64,000 nt of DNA, from NCBI GenBank assembly GCA_029721435.1, contig CM056577.1, forward strand, positions 120,524,719 to 120,588,718, in the 5' to 3' direction. Source of the DNA: Gymnothorax reevesii (Eukaryota > Chordata > Actinopteri > Anguilliformes > Muraenidae). The first letter of the stretch is position 1. Each line of letters starts with the position of its first letter. This document shows positions 30,333-42,830 of the stretch, piece after piece. A program made the translations under genes and the position numbers. The notes under the pieces were generated by a model that was given only the letters and a program-made list of their open reading frames with translations, searched no databases and was not told the DNA's origin.

Positions 30333-30712
30333 AATAATAATAATAATACATCAATTTTATATAGCGCTTTTCTGGACCCTCAAAGACGCTTTAAAATGAG
30401 TGCATTATTCATTCACTCACATCATCACGCTCTGATGGTGGTAAACTACACTTTTGTAGCCACAGCTGCCCTGGGGCCGACTGACGGAAGCGTGGCTGCC
30501 AGTATGCGCCTACGGCCCCTCCAACCACCACCAAACACTCGCACACAGGAGTGTTCCTGTATTGCATGTTTTGTGGGTGGGGGAAACCGGAGTACCCGGA
30601 GGAAACCCACGTGAACACGCAAACTCCACACAGAAAGGCCCCAGGCCAAATTCGAACCCATGACCTTCTTGCTGTGAGGCAGTAGTGCTAACCACTATGC
30701 CACCATGCTGCC
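30333..30712 (-). mobile_element. tRNA-headed SINE with L2-like tail, minus strand
   Basis: On the minus strand it starts 'ggcagcatggtggcatagtgg', with a B-box-like 'gggttcgaattt' near 30648-30660. It continues through 'tggagtttgcgtgttc' and 'ctccggtttccccc' and ends 'aaagcgctatataaaattg' followed by an ATT microsatellite (30333-30349). This is a very common fish SINE layout with a tail shared with L2-type LINEs. Related text occurs at 45800-46104 and 49663-49842. Confidence 0.85.
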
Positions 30713-31750
30713 AAATTATGGAAAAGAGTCCATAAAACAGTGAAGATTAACCATATAATTAATAAGCATGAAACATAATAATGAAAAAAAAAAGCCCTAA
30801 ATTTCACAGTAAAAAGCCCTGTAACTTTTTTTCGCATTCAAATTTGCAATTTCACGCCTTTGCTATTGTTCAGACCTTTGCAGCAATATTCATGGAGATT
30901 TTTGAGCATGGCATGAAATTTAAGGTGCTATGTTCTGGCAACTCACTTTCCAATATTTGACAGAACAATTTATTAATAGACCTTTTTTATGTTACTGATT
31001 AATTCCTGTAGGGATAATGAAAATAGCCAGGGCTTCGTTTCAGCCTCAGACATTTGTTCCTGTTGTATTGTGTGGCCTTCCTCCTCTCCCTCACCCCTAT
31101 TTTTCACACCCTTCTGTCAGCCAGATGTAATGGCCGCCCTCACCGCTCACTAATGCGCCATCACTCTTTCACCTCAGGTTATCAGCGCCAGCACTGGGAT
31201 GGGCAAAAGGATTGTGTAGCGCATTAGCTTTGTAATTTCTGATTAAAGGGGGTGGACAAATACTTTTATCGAATTTCAGTCCCTGATTATTTTTTTTCCC
31301 CATGTCCGCAAAGGAAAATGATTTGATTTCTCACCGACTCACGCTAGCCGGCTCCTTCTCTCTCCCTCCGTGCAGAGACCAATCCGCGCATCTCCTCGCG
31401 CATCCAGCATCAGCGCTTTTCCTGCTTTTCGTCGCTTCACCTCTTCCTCTCCCCCCCCCCGACTGGCACTGAGAGGTTCAATTTCTGCTCTGCTACCCAG
31501 TCTGCGGTTTTGAAGGGGTCGCGGTGAAAATTTAACGCAGGTGAATTATAGGTTGGTTTGACGGCAGACCGGGCGGCAGGAAGCAGTCATCCAGTGCAGA
31601 GCAGAGTGCACATGTTGTGCCTGCAGGCATACGGTGCGTGAAACCTTTTTAATCAAACCCAGGCTGCTGGGATTAATGTGGACCCCAACAACACCAAGGT
31701 CATGGCACTTCTCCTTTCCCCTTTCTTTCTTTCCCTACCTCCTTTTCTGG

Positions 31751-31753
<3 letters not shown>

Positions 31754-31784
<31 letters not shown>

Positions 31785-31857
31785 ACTCAGCATCTCTCTT
31801 CCTGTTTTCCCTTCACTTTGTCGCCATGTTTTTCTTTCTCTCTCTCTCTCTCTCTCT
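31754..31857. repeat. Paired CT microsatellites
   Basis: CT runs at 31754-31782 and 31837-31857 with a 54-bp spacer. Overlapping frames are Leu/Ser low-complexity and rejected as genes. Confidence 0.9.
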
Positions 31858-32585
31858 GTCAGCTTCTTTAGTGCTCTTTTCATGGCAAAGTTCTCGAAAC
31901 GAATAAGAAATTTTGAAGTGTCTTCAGTGCTGTATTTTGTAATTTCTTAGCCTGCTTCCAATGGCAGTCGAGATTCGAGGGAAATCATTTTAAATGCCGC
32001 CATTGTGTTTTTTTAAATCTGTCTTCCCTCCTCAGACAGCCCCTCCCCCCATCTGCCTCCACCCCCTCCCAATTTTATACCCCTGCCAGCTTTAGCCTTT
32101 CATGCATTTGGGTACTTAAATATTCCAGATGCTGTTTATGCCAAATTTCAAGGCTGCTATAAAAAAAAACTAATACCGGTATGTGGGCCGACGGGGGGTG
32201 ATTTAGCTGAATATTGCACTATAAAACTGCGAAGGAAGTACTAAAATGGACATCGCCTCTGTCTGTGACCCTGGCACCGTGCTCACATATATTTTAATGG
32301 CTTCCAGTGTCTCAAAAAGTCCTCTCAGTCCCCAATCGATAATGTCGAGGCTTGGGTTGTGGGGAAGGGGTTTCTTCATGGCTGGAGCAAGCGCGGTGGC
32401 TAAGAAGGCGTAGCATGTTAAAGCCCATTGGTGCGAAACACGGTTTCGGAGGCTGTGGGTGACAGAGAAGGCCCAAGGGTAATTTCATATAATGGGGGTC
32501 TGTTCCTGGTTGTATTACAGACCTCCCTCTCAGAAGAGGGACATGCTGGGCTTAAAAATACAGTGTCACATTCCATTAGCGTCAA

Positions 32586-32606
32586 GGGGGGGGGGGGGGG
32601 GGGGGG
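32586..32606 (+). repeat. Poly-G run of 21
   Basis: Uninterrupted G stretch. It could form a G-quadruplex or reflect a sequencing length error. Confidence 0.9.
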
Positions 32607-33364
32607 TTGCGTGCTGGGTCCACCCCTTGCTACTCAGCAACCCAGTTCCCTTTGATTCCTGTCCCATCTGTGCAACGCTGCCCCCACAGGCCAACCTGTT
32701 AAATTCATCCCGGTGCCCCCCGGGGAAAGGGCAAGCGACGGCGGCGACTGTAATTAGAATGCAGGGCGGGATTGTGTTTTTGTGGGAATGATATAAAATC
32801 AAACCCCACCCCCCCATGGACATAATTCCAATTCAGTTACATATTTTATATAACATCTTTTCACACCAAGATGCGCCCTGTATATTTAGTTCTTCTCATC
32901 TTAGTAGGAAGAGAGTCCGGACCATCTTATTGGTAGGACCCTCAGTCACGTCAACTTGATGGCATACCAGCCCCGCATCTTTTCAATAGAATCTTAGCAC
33001 AGGCTAGGTGCTAAAACTTAGCAATACTCAAAGCCGCTCTTTTACATCTCAACTTGATTTGATGAGTTGTCTGTCAGTAAAAGGGGATTTTTACCCAACT
33101 GAAAAGCCACAACGGGACAAGTTTTGCTAATTCTTAATGGCCACTCAAAATATACCTGTGCCCTCATCCCTGTGGCAGGCACTGTTGTTGTCAATCAGGC
33201 AGACAAATGGAGTGAGTCTTGGTCTTAAGCTGTCTTATTTCTTGCCCACATCTCTGCTTTTAACACGTTAAATGTAATTTTTCTCTCAGGTCACTTATGT
33301 TTTCCCTTGAGCTGGTTCAAAGTACAAAAAAAGGCATTTTATTTCTCATACTGTAGGGCAATAT

Positions 33365-33650
33365 TGAGTACACATCTGTATGTGCTAGTTGCAGCACTTC
33401 TCTGAAGCTACATCACTCATACATAGAGAGAAATATTTAAACCCAGGGTGCCATGCTTTTTTTCCTGGCTGCAGCATAACTTCAATTGAAAATATCTTAT
33501 GCAACATTTTTATACACCTTTCCCTACAATTCAGCGAGGCATATTTGGGATCGTTGAGAAGCTTGGGATCCCCACTAGAATTTAAAGGAGGTCTGAAGTT
33601 CCACAGGTTTGAATACAGCAGCTGCATTTGACGAACTCATATGTGGGTTC
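33365..33650. repeat. Dispersed repeat pair B, copy 1
   Basis: Matches 59080-59370 in direct orientation: 'cactagaatttaaa', 'gcagctgcatttgac', 'aaaatatctt', and similar starts ('ttgcagcacttctctgaagc' against 'ttgcagtgcttccctgaaga'). Class unknown. Confidence 0.7.
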
Positions 33651-33957
33651 ATAAATTTTAAGGGGTTAATCTCTATTTCAGCTACTTTCCCAAAATAACT
33701 GAATCAGAGAGTGAGAGACCGAGAAATTGATAGTTAATTTGCAAATGTTGTGTGAGGAAACTGGAGTGCACTGAGGAAACAGGTAAATATGAACACAGCG
33801 GGAACATGCAAACTTCTCTCAGACAGGAGTCAGGCCTTCCTGGAACTCAAACCTAAAACCTCCCTCTCAAAACACATAAGTGCCAACCACTGTCCCAGGC
33901 CCAAGTCAGTTCTAAAATTTTCAAACACACAGGACTTAACTGAGAATGGATACTGTT
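33651..33957. other. Unassigned DNA
   Basis: Nothing recognised apart from 'gtgcactgaggaaacag...gaacatgcaaact', a weak echo of a minus-strand SINE. Confidence 0.35.
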
Positions 33958-33966
33958 ACACACACA

Positions 33967-34000
<34 letters not shown>
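33958..34000. repeat. CA microsatellite
   Basis: About 21 CA units with one interruption near 33969. Confidence 0.95.
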
Positions 34001-34004
<4 letters not shown>

Positions 34005-34259
34005 AACCCATTTTTCCTGTGTGACATGATTGATGTTTGTGGAACAGGTGTGCAGGATCCAGGGTCTCACCTGCTCAAATATGCCCCTCTCACCTGCAGA
34101 GAATAATCTCATGTGGGCCAAACATCCACTATTGCAGCGGGTGAGAGATTTTTGAGACAGAGTAGAGAGACCTCTCTGCCTTGTTTCTAAGCTGTAAACA
34201 GCCTTCAGCTCCTCAACCAAATACCAGTCTCACATACAGCAATGTAAGAGCAAAGGAGT

Positions 34260-34385
34260 GAGACAGACAGAGTAAGTGAAAGTGTGTGAGTCCAACGGGG
34301 AGAGAGAAAAAGAGAGTGAGAGGAGCAATAAAGAGAGAAAGTGAGGGAGTGTGAGAGTGATAGAGAGAAGGAGAGAGGACGAGAG
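34260..34385. repeat. GA-rich low-complexity tract
   Basis: Imperfect GAGA runs with GTGA interruptions. The minus-strand frame across it is low complexity. Confidence 0.8.
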
Positions 34386-36169
34386 CGGAAATGAGAAGTC
34401 AGGAACTGTGACGTGTTTCCCGCCTTCCGCCTCTGCTACACCTGGTCCTTCCTTCCTCTCTTCCTCTTCTGTCCCTTCATCTCTCTCCGTCTCCCTCCGT
34501 GGAAATCCTGTTTGGTTCGTCTCTCCTTGGCGATAATGGCGGTTTAATAACCCTAGCGCGTTCCCTCCCAAACCTCAGGCCGCAAGAGCCCATTAAACAC
34601 GGCATTAGCGGAGAATGAATATGTGTGGAAAGGGGGGGTATTGGCGTAATGTCATATTTTTCCATCTCGCCTCCTCCTTTTCAAACTTTTTTTTTTTTGC
34701 CTTTTATAATTTGTTTATTTAGAGGGCCAAAACAGGGATGGGTTGGCATCACTATTGTTAACATTATCAACAGCACTCGTGGCTAGATCACCCAGTGATC
34801 TCGCACAAACTCAGATCTGCAGAGACGCTACTGATAATGAAAAACAGCGAAGGAGAAAGGCTAGAATAAGGGCACTGCAATGTAGAGTGAAGAAGGAGAG
34901 ATGGGAAGGGTTTCTGGCGGCGAGCAACTGATAAATTGGTGGAAACACGGGAAGGGAGAGAGGGAGAGAAAGATAGAGAGAACAGAGACTTTAATACATC
35001 ACATTAAACCTTAATGCCGACTGTGATTAGTCACATTCACTGTGGTCCTTGACCAAAGTTATCGGATTACCTCATCTGCTGAGCAGAGACTGACCGAACA
35101 CGCAAGCGAGTGAATGAGTTATAGCACGCGAGAGAGAGCAAAGGAGGAATTGAACGAGCTAGTGCGCCAGAGAGTGAAGGAGTGAATGAATGAGCTATCA
35201 TACGAGTCAGCGAACGAGTGCACAAGAGGAAACAGATGAGCGAACGTGCATGTGAAAGAGGAGAGATGAGAGGATCGATGGTCGTCCTCTTGCCGTCTTT
35301 TCCTGCACCATAACGGAGGAAGACCGAGGGAGCGGCTTGTCCTGAACTGGAGGATGAAGTGCAAATAGACACAAACGTAAATTCAGACTGCGGATATTCA
35401 CATTCGCCGTCAGTGGTGTCATGGAGGTTAAATGCAGCAGGTGTAAGAAGTCAAGCCACCTCTTTTTTTCTGTCAATTTGCAGTGTAATCACCTATCAGC
35501 CAAAAAGCCATTGAAGTACAAGGGAGAGTACTCTCACTTTCACCTGAGTCAAGTACCCATCTGCCGAACAGAGTATACAGCACACTCATTTTTCCAGAGA
35601 CCAGTAGCTTCATCACTGTTGGCCAAGGTCAGAAAACAAAGATATTGGATGACCCATTTATGGAATAGGGAGCTGCTGAAATAGTGCATGGGCGAACAAG
35701 CTCACGAGTGAACTGCGAATGAACATACGCGAGTAAACAAGTCAGTGGGTGAAACAGGTTTAGACATTGTTAAATTCAACCTTAATGCGCTCTGGATTAT
35801 TCGCATTTGCCAAGGTCCTTGACAAAAAATGTCTGATGGCCTCATTTTTTTGAATAGTGAGTGACTGAAGTGGCGAGTGAGTGAATAAGAGAGCAAAAAA
35901 AAATGAGCGAAGTTGAAAACAAGCAAGCAATAATGAAGCAATCAAGAGACAATGAGAAAAGAGGGGGCACCTTCCCCTCATCTACTGGAGAGGAAAAGAG
36001 TGAAACAGGCAGACTGGTCTAAGAAGAGGCGAAGAATAGGGACAATGCACAGTCATAGATATTGTCGGAATAGCCCTCACATGCTGCCATTGCGATAAAT
36101 CCAGCCGACTAGCTAAGCAGCCAAATATGTCGTACTGTATTTGAGTTTGGAGGAAAAAAAGATTAAGTA
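34386..36169. other. Non-coding DNA with an internal diverged repeat
   Basis: Blocks near 35000-35110 and 35765-35880 resemble each other: 'aaaccttaatgccgactgtgattag' against 'caaccttaatgcgctctggattatt', 'ggtccttgacc' against 'ggtccttgac', then 'cctcat' followed by GAGTGA-type runs. A third fragment, 'gatattcacattcgcc', is at about 35393. No coding domains. Confidence 0.5.
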
Positions 36170-36480
36170 ATGGGCACCGGCGATTGCCAATTAGCAATGG
36201 TGATTACTCCGGTAAACCTGCTGTGGGTGTCCATGACTGTTTGCAATGGATAGCAACAAGAGCTCCTCCACAGTGACGGATCTATTGACGTCCTCGCGAG
36301 CCATTAGAACGGTAAATGGGGGAGTAATTAAAGGGCATAAATTAGGATTAACATGACACGGCACATTTTCATTTTAATTAAACGTATTTATTATTTATTT
36401 TCACGGATTCAGTCGGGGGAATTAACCGAGGATATGAATTCCTGCTGGCGACTAATTCTGCATGATTAAGTCATTTTAAA
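36170..36480. other. Possible conserved non-coding block
   Basis: Repeat-free, balanced-composition sequence with TAATTA-type homeodomain-like sites (gtaattaaag near 36324, tttaattaaac near 36373). Judged by style only. Confidence 0.25.
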
Positions 36481-38204
36481 TGAGAAAAAAATTGTCAGTC
36501 GAGTGAAAAATAAGAAACGTCAATACATTCTCGTCTTCATGCTGAGATATTCTCATGTCCGTGAAGAGAAGGATTACCGCAACTTTTCTGCTCTTATTCC
36601 AACCCTGACAAACAATATATTGCTCTCCCTCTCTCTCTCACGGTCAGTGATGTGTGGGTGTCGGAAAACGGAGAGTGATGACGGGAGGTATCGAGCAAAA
36701 GCGTGGCGGTTAATGAATGTTAGCGGCGCAGCGAAAGAGGCCTGTGGTAATCGGTAAAGCGACCGCTGTGAGACAATTTCGCGCTGTGGCAAGGGAATTC
36801 GCCGAGCTCTGTGGCGGCGCTGAGCCGCTACACCAATATATGAGGCAGCGTAATAGAGAGAGGTAAGAGAAGTCGAGTAAAAAAAGATAAGAGAATTGTA
36901 GCTGGACCCATTTATTCTCCAACAATGCCAGCACAATGTTTGCACGTTTACAGGGAAATGAAAAGATGCAACCTCTCAAGCATCTCAGCGCAAAAGATTT
37001 CTATTGACTAGTTTATGATTTAAAACTGAGCCGTGGTTTGCCTTCATCAGCATGTTCAAAGTTAGACTGTTCGCACCATCAAAACATTAGCAAGTTAGCA
37101 CTTCACAGTCCACCACTAAAGTGAACTCTCCATCTCATCTCAAACTCGCACTGCTTTGATTCTGCATTGGGCGCCATTAAATGGTCCCTTTCCTCAAAGT
37201 AGCCATTTCCTTAGTTAAACGTGGAATTACAGCTCAAAAATCAATGCGTAATGTTTTTGCTGGTGGACTGAAATGCCAATATCCAACGATTGCAGCTGTC
37301 AATATCAGACGTCTAATAACCGGGGTCTTAGTAAAGCACAATTCACTGTTCCACTATATTACCTCGCAAGTCAATTTTCACAGCAAAACTGACACAGTGT
37401 AATATCAACTACGGTCGAGTACTTTAAACTGAAAGGCAGTGTGTATTGTCCAGACTGGACTGTGCACCAAAAAAATTATACTAGGATTGATTTCATACAT
37501 TGTTGCATTTTTATGTGTACAATTATATCGACTAAGCGATAAGAAATTTCTTGATATGGGTGATTATTATTAATAAAGCATTTATGATTCACTTAATTTA
37601 AAACTGGCATAGATGCTCTGAATTTAGCGAGTCTTAGGAAGCAGTGAAGGGCTTTTACAATGCAAGTACGATGAAGCCAAGTTTTTCAGTCTGTCGTTGT
37701 CCTGAGACAAGCTTTGGCAGGAGGAGAGAAGATCTGAATCAGGAAGGCAACAGACGGAGATTGAATATCGAGGAGATGCATGAATATTTACACGCTCTGT
37801 CGTATTGATACTGTTGTTGCATAGCAGCAGGACAATCGGCACACGCTAATTGTGAAATATTGAATAGAAATAGGTAGACAGGAAAGATAGTAGAAGACAA
37901 TGGGTGAGAGTGATGAGACGGAGAACAAAGAAAGCAGAAGAAAGGATGATCCGGTTGAAAGGAGGGAAAGCTCCCTTAGGAATATAATTATTTCAGAATT
38001 TCAGGAGTTTGTCCCTGTGTACTACTCAATTACGTGTAATGCTAGGTGGGTTTCACCCTTCCAAACACTCAAAAATAACTGATGTGAATTGATATGCTCA
38101 AATGATGAAATAAGTACCCCTGCCACCCCCCTCTTATCTCTCATACCTCAACAACCGCCTCTTTGACTTTCTACTACCACTTGGGGCATTGTGACATTGA
38201 TCGC
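36481..38204. other. Unassigned DNA
   Basis: No domain-bearing frame and no repeat pair found in the window. Confidence 0.45.
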
Positions 38205-38399
38205 CCTTATAAAAATTTACCATAGTTCACTATAGTTTACGATAGTAAAATTGATATAAACTACAGTAAACTACACTTTACAACAGTAAACTATAGTTTG
38301 TTGCAAATATACTATAGTAATTGAATATCATTGCTAGTTTGCGATAGTAGAGTTTGACTTTTGTGATTTTCTTTAGCATCACTATAGTAAACTACAGAG
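38205..38399. repeat. Palindrome-rich ACTATAG/GTAAACTA tract
   Basis: Dense near-palindromic words: 'actatagtttac', 'gtaaactatagttt', 'atactatagtaa', 'actatagtaaactac'. This could fold into several hairpins. It may be a MITE or the decayed end of the adjoining Tc1-like element. Confidence 0.6.
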
Positions 38400-38620
38400 T
38401 CACTGCAGTACAACCAAAATTCTGAAATAGTTGGGACAAAGTGTGAATTGCGAAAAAAGCAAAACACAATGACTTTAAAATCACACCAGCCAGTATTTTA
38501 TTCACAATAGAACAGAGATAACATAGCAAACTGAGAAATTTTACAATTTTTCCACAAAATAAGCTCATTTCAAATTTGATGGCTGCTACAGGTCTCAAAA
38601 AAGTTAGGATAGGGGCCTGT

Positions 38621-39018
38621 TTACCATGGTGTAGCATCCCCTCTTCTTTTTAACACAGAGTGGAGGCGTCTGGGCATTGAGGAGAAGTTTCTTGAGTTTA
38701 GCCATTGGAATTTGATCTGACTCTTGTTTAATACAGGCTTCCAGCTGCTGGGGACTTTTATTATGAGCCAAATGTTCTCAATAGGTGAAAGATCAGGACT
38801 GCAGGCAGGCCAGTTCAGCACACGGATTCTTCTACTACGAAACCATGCTGATGTCATAGCTGCAGTATGTGGCTTGGTATTGTCCTGCTGAAATATGCAA
38901 GGCCTTCCCTGGAATAGATGTCATCTGGAAGGGAGCATATGTTGCTCTAAAACCTTATATACCTTTCAGCATTCATGGTGCTTTTTAAAACATTCAAGTG
39001 TACCACACCATATGCACC
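38621..39018 (-). pseudogene. Tc1-like transposase, C-terminal part
   Basis: The minus strand encodes 'LNWPACSPDLSPIENIW', the hallmark region carrying the last catalytic acid of Tc1/mariner transposases, and ends 'LKRRGDATPW'. The segment between is frameshifted. The companion N-terminal half is at 42044-42700. Confidence 0.85.
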
Positions 39019-39020
39019 AA

Positions 39021-42000
39021 TAACATAACATTACATAACATTAATGACGAGAACAGGCTGTTCAGCCAAACTAGGCTCGCCAGTTTCTTTAAACTATTGT
39101 GAATATATCACTTCAGATACTGAAAGACTTAATAGTATCTAGCTTTAAGTCAAGCCTGCTCTTGAAAACTCCCAAGGTCTCTGCCTCAAAAATATGGTCA
39201 GGCAAGCTATTCCACATCGAAATAACTCTTTGGGTGAAGAAATACTTTGGAATATCAGAGCTAAATTTACCTTCGGTCAACTTCCATTTGTGACTCCGAA
39301 TTCTACTAACAACACTTCGTCGAAGGAATCCTACATAATTCACTTTGTTAATCCCTTTAACATATTTAAAGACCTCAATCAGATCACCCCTAAGTCTCAT
39401 TTTCCTAAGACTAAAGAGGATCTTCAGCCTCTTCTCATAGCTTTTATCGTTTATACCCGGAGTTAGCCTGGTGGATCTTCTCTGAACTTTTTCTGGAGCC
39501 TCTATATCTTTCTTAAAGCATGGTCCCCAGAACTGTACACAATACTCCAGATGTGGTCTGACGAATGTGTTGTACAAAAGAAGCATCACCTCCTTGGATT
39601 TCTACTGAATACTTTTGTCAATGTATCCCAGCATCCGGTTGGCTTTTTTAACTGCTACAGCACAATGGCTAGAGCCTGTGAGGGTTTGGTCAGCAATCAC
39701 TCCCAGATCTTTTTCATGTGGAGCATATTCCAATTTTAAACCTCCCATGAAGTAATCCTGTCTAATCTTTTTATTACCTACGTCTACATTAAATTTCATT
39801 TGCCACAATTCTGCCCAATTCTGGATTCTATCCAAATCATCCTGAATCACTTTAAAGGACTCTAAACTATTTGCCAAACCTCCCAATTTAGTTTCATCTG
39901 CAAATTTAACTAATTTGCTCTCAATATTCTTTTCAAGGTTATTAATGTAGATGAGGAACAGCAGGGGTTCCAACACCAATCCCTTGGGGGACGCCACTCC
40001 CTCCCATAACTAGCTCAAATGAGATACGACCACCACTCTTTGTGTTCTGTCCTGTAACCAGTTTTGAATCCACTTCAGAATACCTCCTGTTACTCCAATG
40101 GAGCTCATTTTAAAAATGAGTCTCTTATGCGTAACTGTATCAAATGCTTTCTGAAAATCCAAATATTTGATGTCATAAGCCCTGCTCTGGTCATAAGTCT
40201 TGGTGGCCTCTTCAAAAAATTCCAGAAGGTTTATCAGGCATGACCTTCCCTTATGGAAACCATGTTGGCTATCCCTCAAGATACTTATTATCAAGAATAA
40301 GTCCAGATCATCTTTTATGATAGATTCCAATATTTTGCGCACAATGCAAGTTAAACTGACCAGCCTGTAGTTTCCTGGCTCGGTACGGTCCCCTTTCTTA
40401 TATAGTGGTATTATATTGCCCTGTTTCAAATCATTTGGTATTTCTCCAGTTTCTAAAGACCGTTTGAAGATGGTGGATCACAGCTTAAAGATGATATCAC
40501 TAACTGCCCTGAGCACTCTAGGATATAAGTCATCAGGACCTGTCGCCGTATCTGCCTTTAGTTTATGAAACTTGTCTAAAACTTTGTTATCCTTAACCTC
40601 AATTTCCGCTAAATAATCTTGAGCATTGGACATGCCCTCTGGCCGAATAAAAACCCACTCTGAGGTAAAATTCTCAACAAAGTAACTGCTTAAGGTATCC
40701 ACAATATCCTTGTTATCATATAGCAGTGATCCATATTTATTCTTTATGCACTTAACCTGCTCTTTAACTTTCCTTTTTATGCTACAGTACTGAAAGAAGT
40801 GCTTAAGAGTTAGTTTTTGCCCCCTCTGCAATTTGTCTTTCATACAGTCTTCTGGCTTTCCTCAGCTCTTTTTTGACCACAGCCTGCATTTTACAGTATT
40901 CAGCCTTAGTGTTCTCATTGTTATCCTTTATTAACATCTTGTAAAGATTCATCTTTTCCCTCAAACTCCTACGAATAGCTGTGGTCATCCACGGAGGATT
41001 CTGCTTTTTCAGCTTACTTTTGGACACCTCTGGAATGAATCTGCATTGTGATTCAAGTAAAACCCCCTTAAATCTTTCCCACATCTCATTTACGGACTCT
41101 CAGTCCAGGAGTGTCTCCCATTTTATTTCACTTAGATATGAGCGCAATCTGTCAAAGTTTGCTTGCCTAAAATTGAAAATTTTAGTTTTTAAAAACAACT
41201 TTTAAACTTCCCATTAAACGTCAAAAATAACAGCAGAGTGATCACTTGTCCCAAGTGGCTCTAGTACCTCAACATTGCTAATTCTATCTGGGTCATTACA
41301 GAGCACTAAGTCTAAAATTGCCTTCTCTCGTAGGTTTATTAACATACTGTTTCAAAAAATTATCATTTATAACGTCTATAAATTCTTCCTCCCCCTACCC
41401 TGTCCTTTCACCATTTCCCAATCCATACCAGGATAATTTAAGTCTCCCATTATAATAGTCCCTCCTCCTCTACAAGCTTTTGCAATCCTCTTAAAGAGCA
41501 TTTCATTGACAATATTGTCCAAAGCTTTGTTTAAACCAGTCTCGTGTTTGCCAATGAGCCTGACCCAGATATCTGCACAGGACAAGGAATGTTAATCAGG
41601 AATGTTTCAGGAATTTCCTGTACATTTATGTTTTCGTTCACATAGATTGCTACGCCCCCTCCTCGCCTATTACATCTATCCTTCCTATGAACTTATATAT
41701 TATATTCATCTCCATCCACTTCACTAAGCCATGTCTCTGTAATCCCAACTAAGTCATAGCCCTCACTGATCATAACGGCCTCAAGTTCTGGAAATTTATT
41801 TTTTAATGCTTCGTGCATTTAGATAAAAAAATTTCAGGTTATCTTGAACACTCTTCCCCTTCGATTTCCCATGTGCCCGCTGCTCCAAGCCCCTCACTAG
41901 GCTTTGTTGCTTTAAAAATAAATCATCAATAGTGCATGTAATGCTGTCAGCTTCCATCAGAGCAGTCTGCATTCCCTCTGTATGACACTCTCTAACCTCC

Positions 42001-42043
42001 CTGCCCCCCGAGTCCTTCGTTTAAATAATGGTACCCCTCCGTC
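39021..42043 (-). mobile_element. CR1-type LINE, about 3 kb, inserted in Tc1 relic
   Basis: ORF2 remains run on the minus strand from endonuclease to the C-terminus. The 3' end (left) carries a short repeated tail, 'ataacataacattacataac' at about 39020-39040. The Tc1 text on both sides ('tatgcaccaa' left, 'taatgcatccccatgcc' right) would join. The 5' end seems truncated: no ORF1 was seen. Confidence 0.82.
39113..41830 (-). pseudogene. CR1-type LINE ORF2 (endonuclease-RT), decayed
   Basis: Order on the minus strand: endonuclease with 'IIMGDLNYPGMDWE' (about 41420-41460), a linker (KQNPPWMTTAIRRSLREK, about 40960-41010), RT start (PLYKKGDRTEPGNYRLVSL, about 40350-40410), 'YLDFQKAFDTVTHKRL' (about 40120-40180), the catalytic box as 'KFADETKLGG' (about 39880-39910), and a C-terminal segment 'HLEYCVQFWGP' (about 39525-39555). 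Functional relatives have FADD, so the second catalytic Asp is Glu here. There are also several frameshifts and stops. The intact enzyme would nick DNA and copy its RNA at the nick; this copy is dead. Confidence 0.85.
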
Positions 42044-42700
42044 TAATGCATCCCCATGCCATCACAGATGCTGGCTTTTGAACTGAACAATGTTACCAGG
42101 AGGGGTGGTCTTTCTCCTCTTAAGCCCGGAGGACACAAAGACTATGATTTCCAACAAGAATCTCAAATTTGGACTCTTTTGACTACAGGACACTTTTCCA
42201 CTTTGCTACAGTCCATTTTAAATGAGCCTTGGCCCACAGATTACGGCGGTGCTTCTGGATCATGCTCAACAATGACTTCCTTTTTGCATTATAGAGTTTT
42301 AGGTGGCATCTGTGGATGGCACAGCAGAGACTGTGTTTACAGACAGTGGTTTCTTGAAGTATTCCTGGGCCCATTTAGTAATGTCAATGACAACATCATG
42401 CCGGTGATGCAGTTGCAACTGAGGGCCCGAAGATCACGGGCATCCAGTAATGGTCTTTGGCCTTGTTCCTTATGCACAGAGATTTCCAGTTTCTCTGAAT
42501 GATGTTTTTGATGATGTTATACTCTGTCGATGACGAGACCTTCAAAGCCTTTGCAATTTGATGTTGAAGAACATTGTTTTTAAAGTATTCCACAATTTTT
42601 TTATGCAAATCTTCACAGGTTGGAGAGCCTCTGGCCATCTTTACCTTTGAAATTGGCCTGGATGGCAAGGAAAATGTCTTGAATTTGTTTGGATTACTTT
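42044..42700 (-). pseudogene. Tc1-like transposase, N-terminal and core part
   Basis: The minus strand reads 'MARGSPTCEDLHKKIVEYF' with a following helix-turn-helix 'HQIAKALKVSSSTEYNIIK' (about 42520-42640). Then, frameshifted, 'AKAHLKWTVAKWKSVL' (about 42183-42230). The LINE interrupts it at about 42043. Confidence 0.85.
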
Positions 42701-42830
42701 GCATCCTTGTCCAATTGCAGACAGTGATAGTTTCCTGTGGCCCTCGCAAATATAAGCTATCTTGACTGAACTCCACATGTCCAGCTGGCGACACAGCCCC
42801 TTTAATGATATTTAAATTGTCAGTTACAGA

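Larger units (their letters stand above)
30713..33364. other. Non-coding DNA with possible conserved blocks
   Basis: Around 31120-31240 the composition is balanced and repeat-free (for example 'ctcactaatgcgccatcactc'), in the style of vertebrate conserved non-coding elements. That is an impression only; cross-species alignment would be needed. Two CT microsatellites and a poly-G run lie inside and are listed separately. Confidence 0.35.
38400..42830 (-). mobile_element. Tc1-like DNA transposon relic split by a LINE
   Basis: Transposase C-terminal part lies at 38621-39018 and the N-terminal/core part at 42044-42700, both minus strand. A CR1-type LINE (39021-42043) sits between them and interrupts text that is otherwise continuous in this family. 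Termini were not resolved. Confidence 0.8.

Noticed and set aside
31634..31950. Leu/Ser-rich frames on both strands
   Set aside because: They arise from CT microsatellites.
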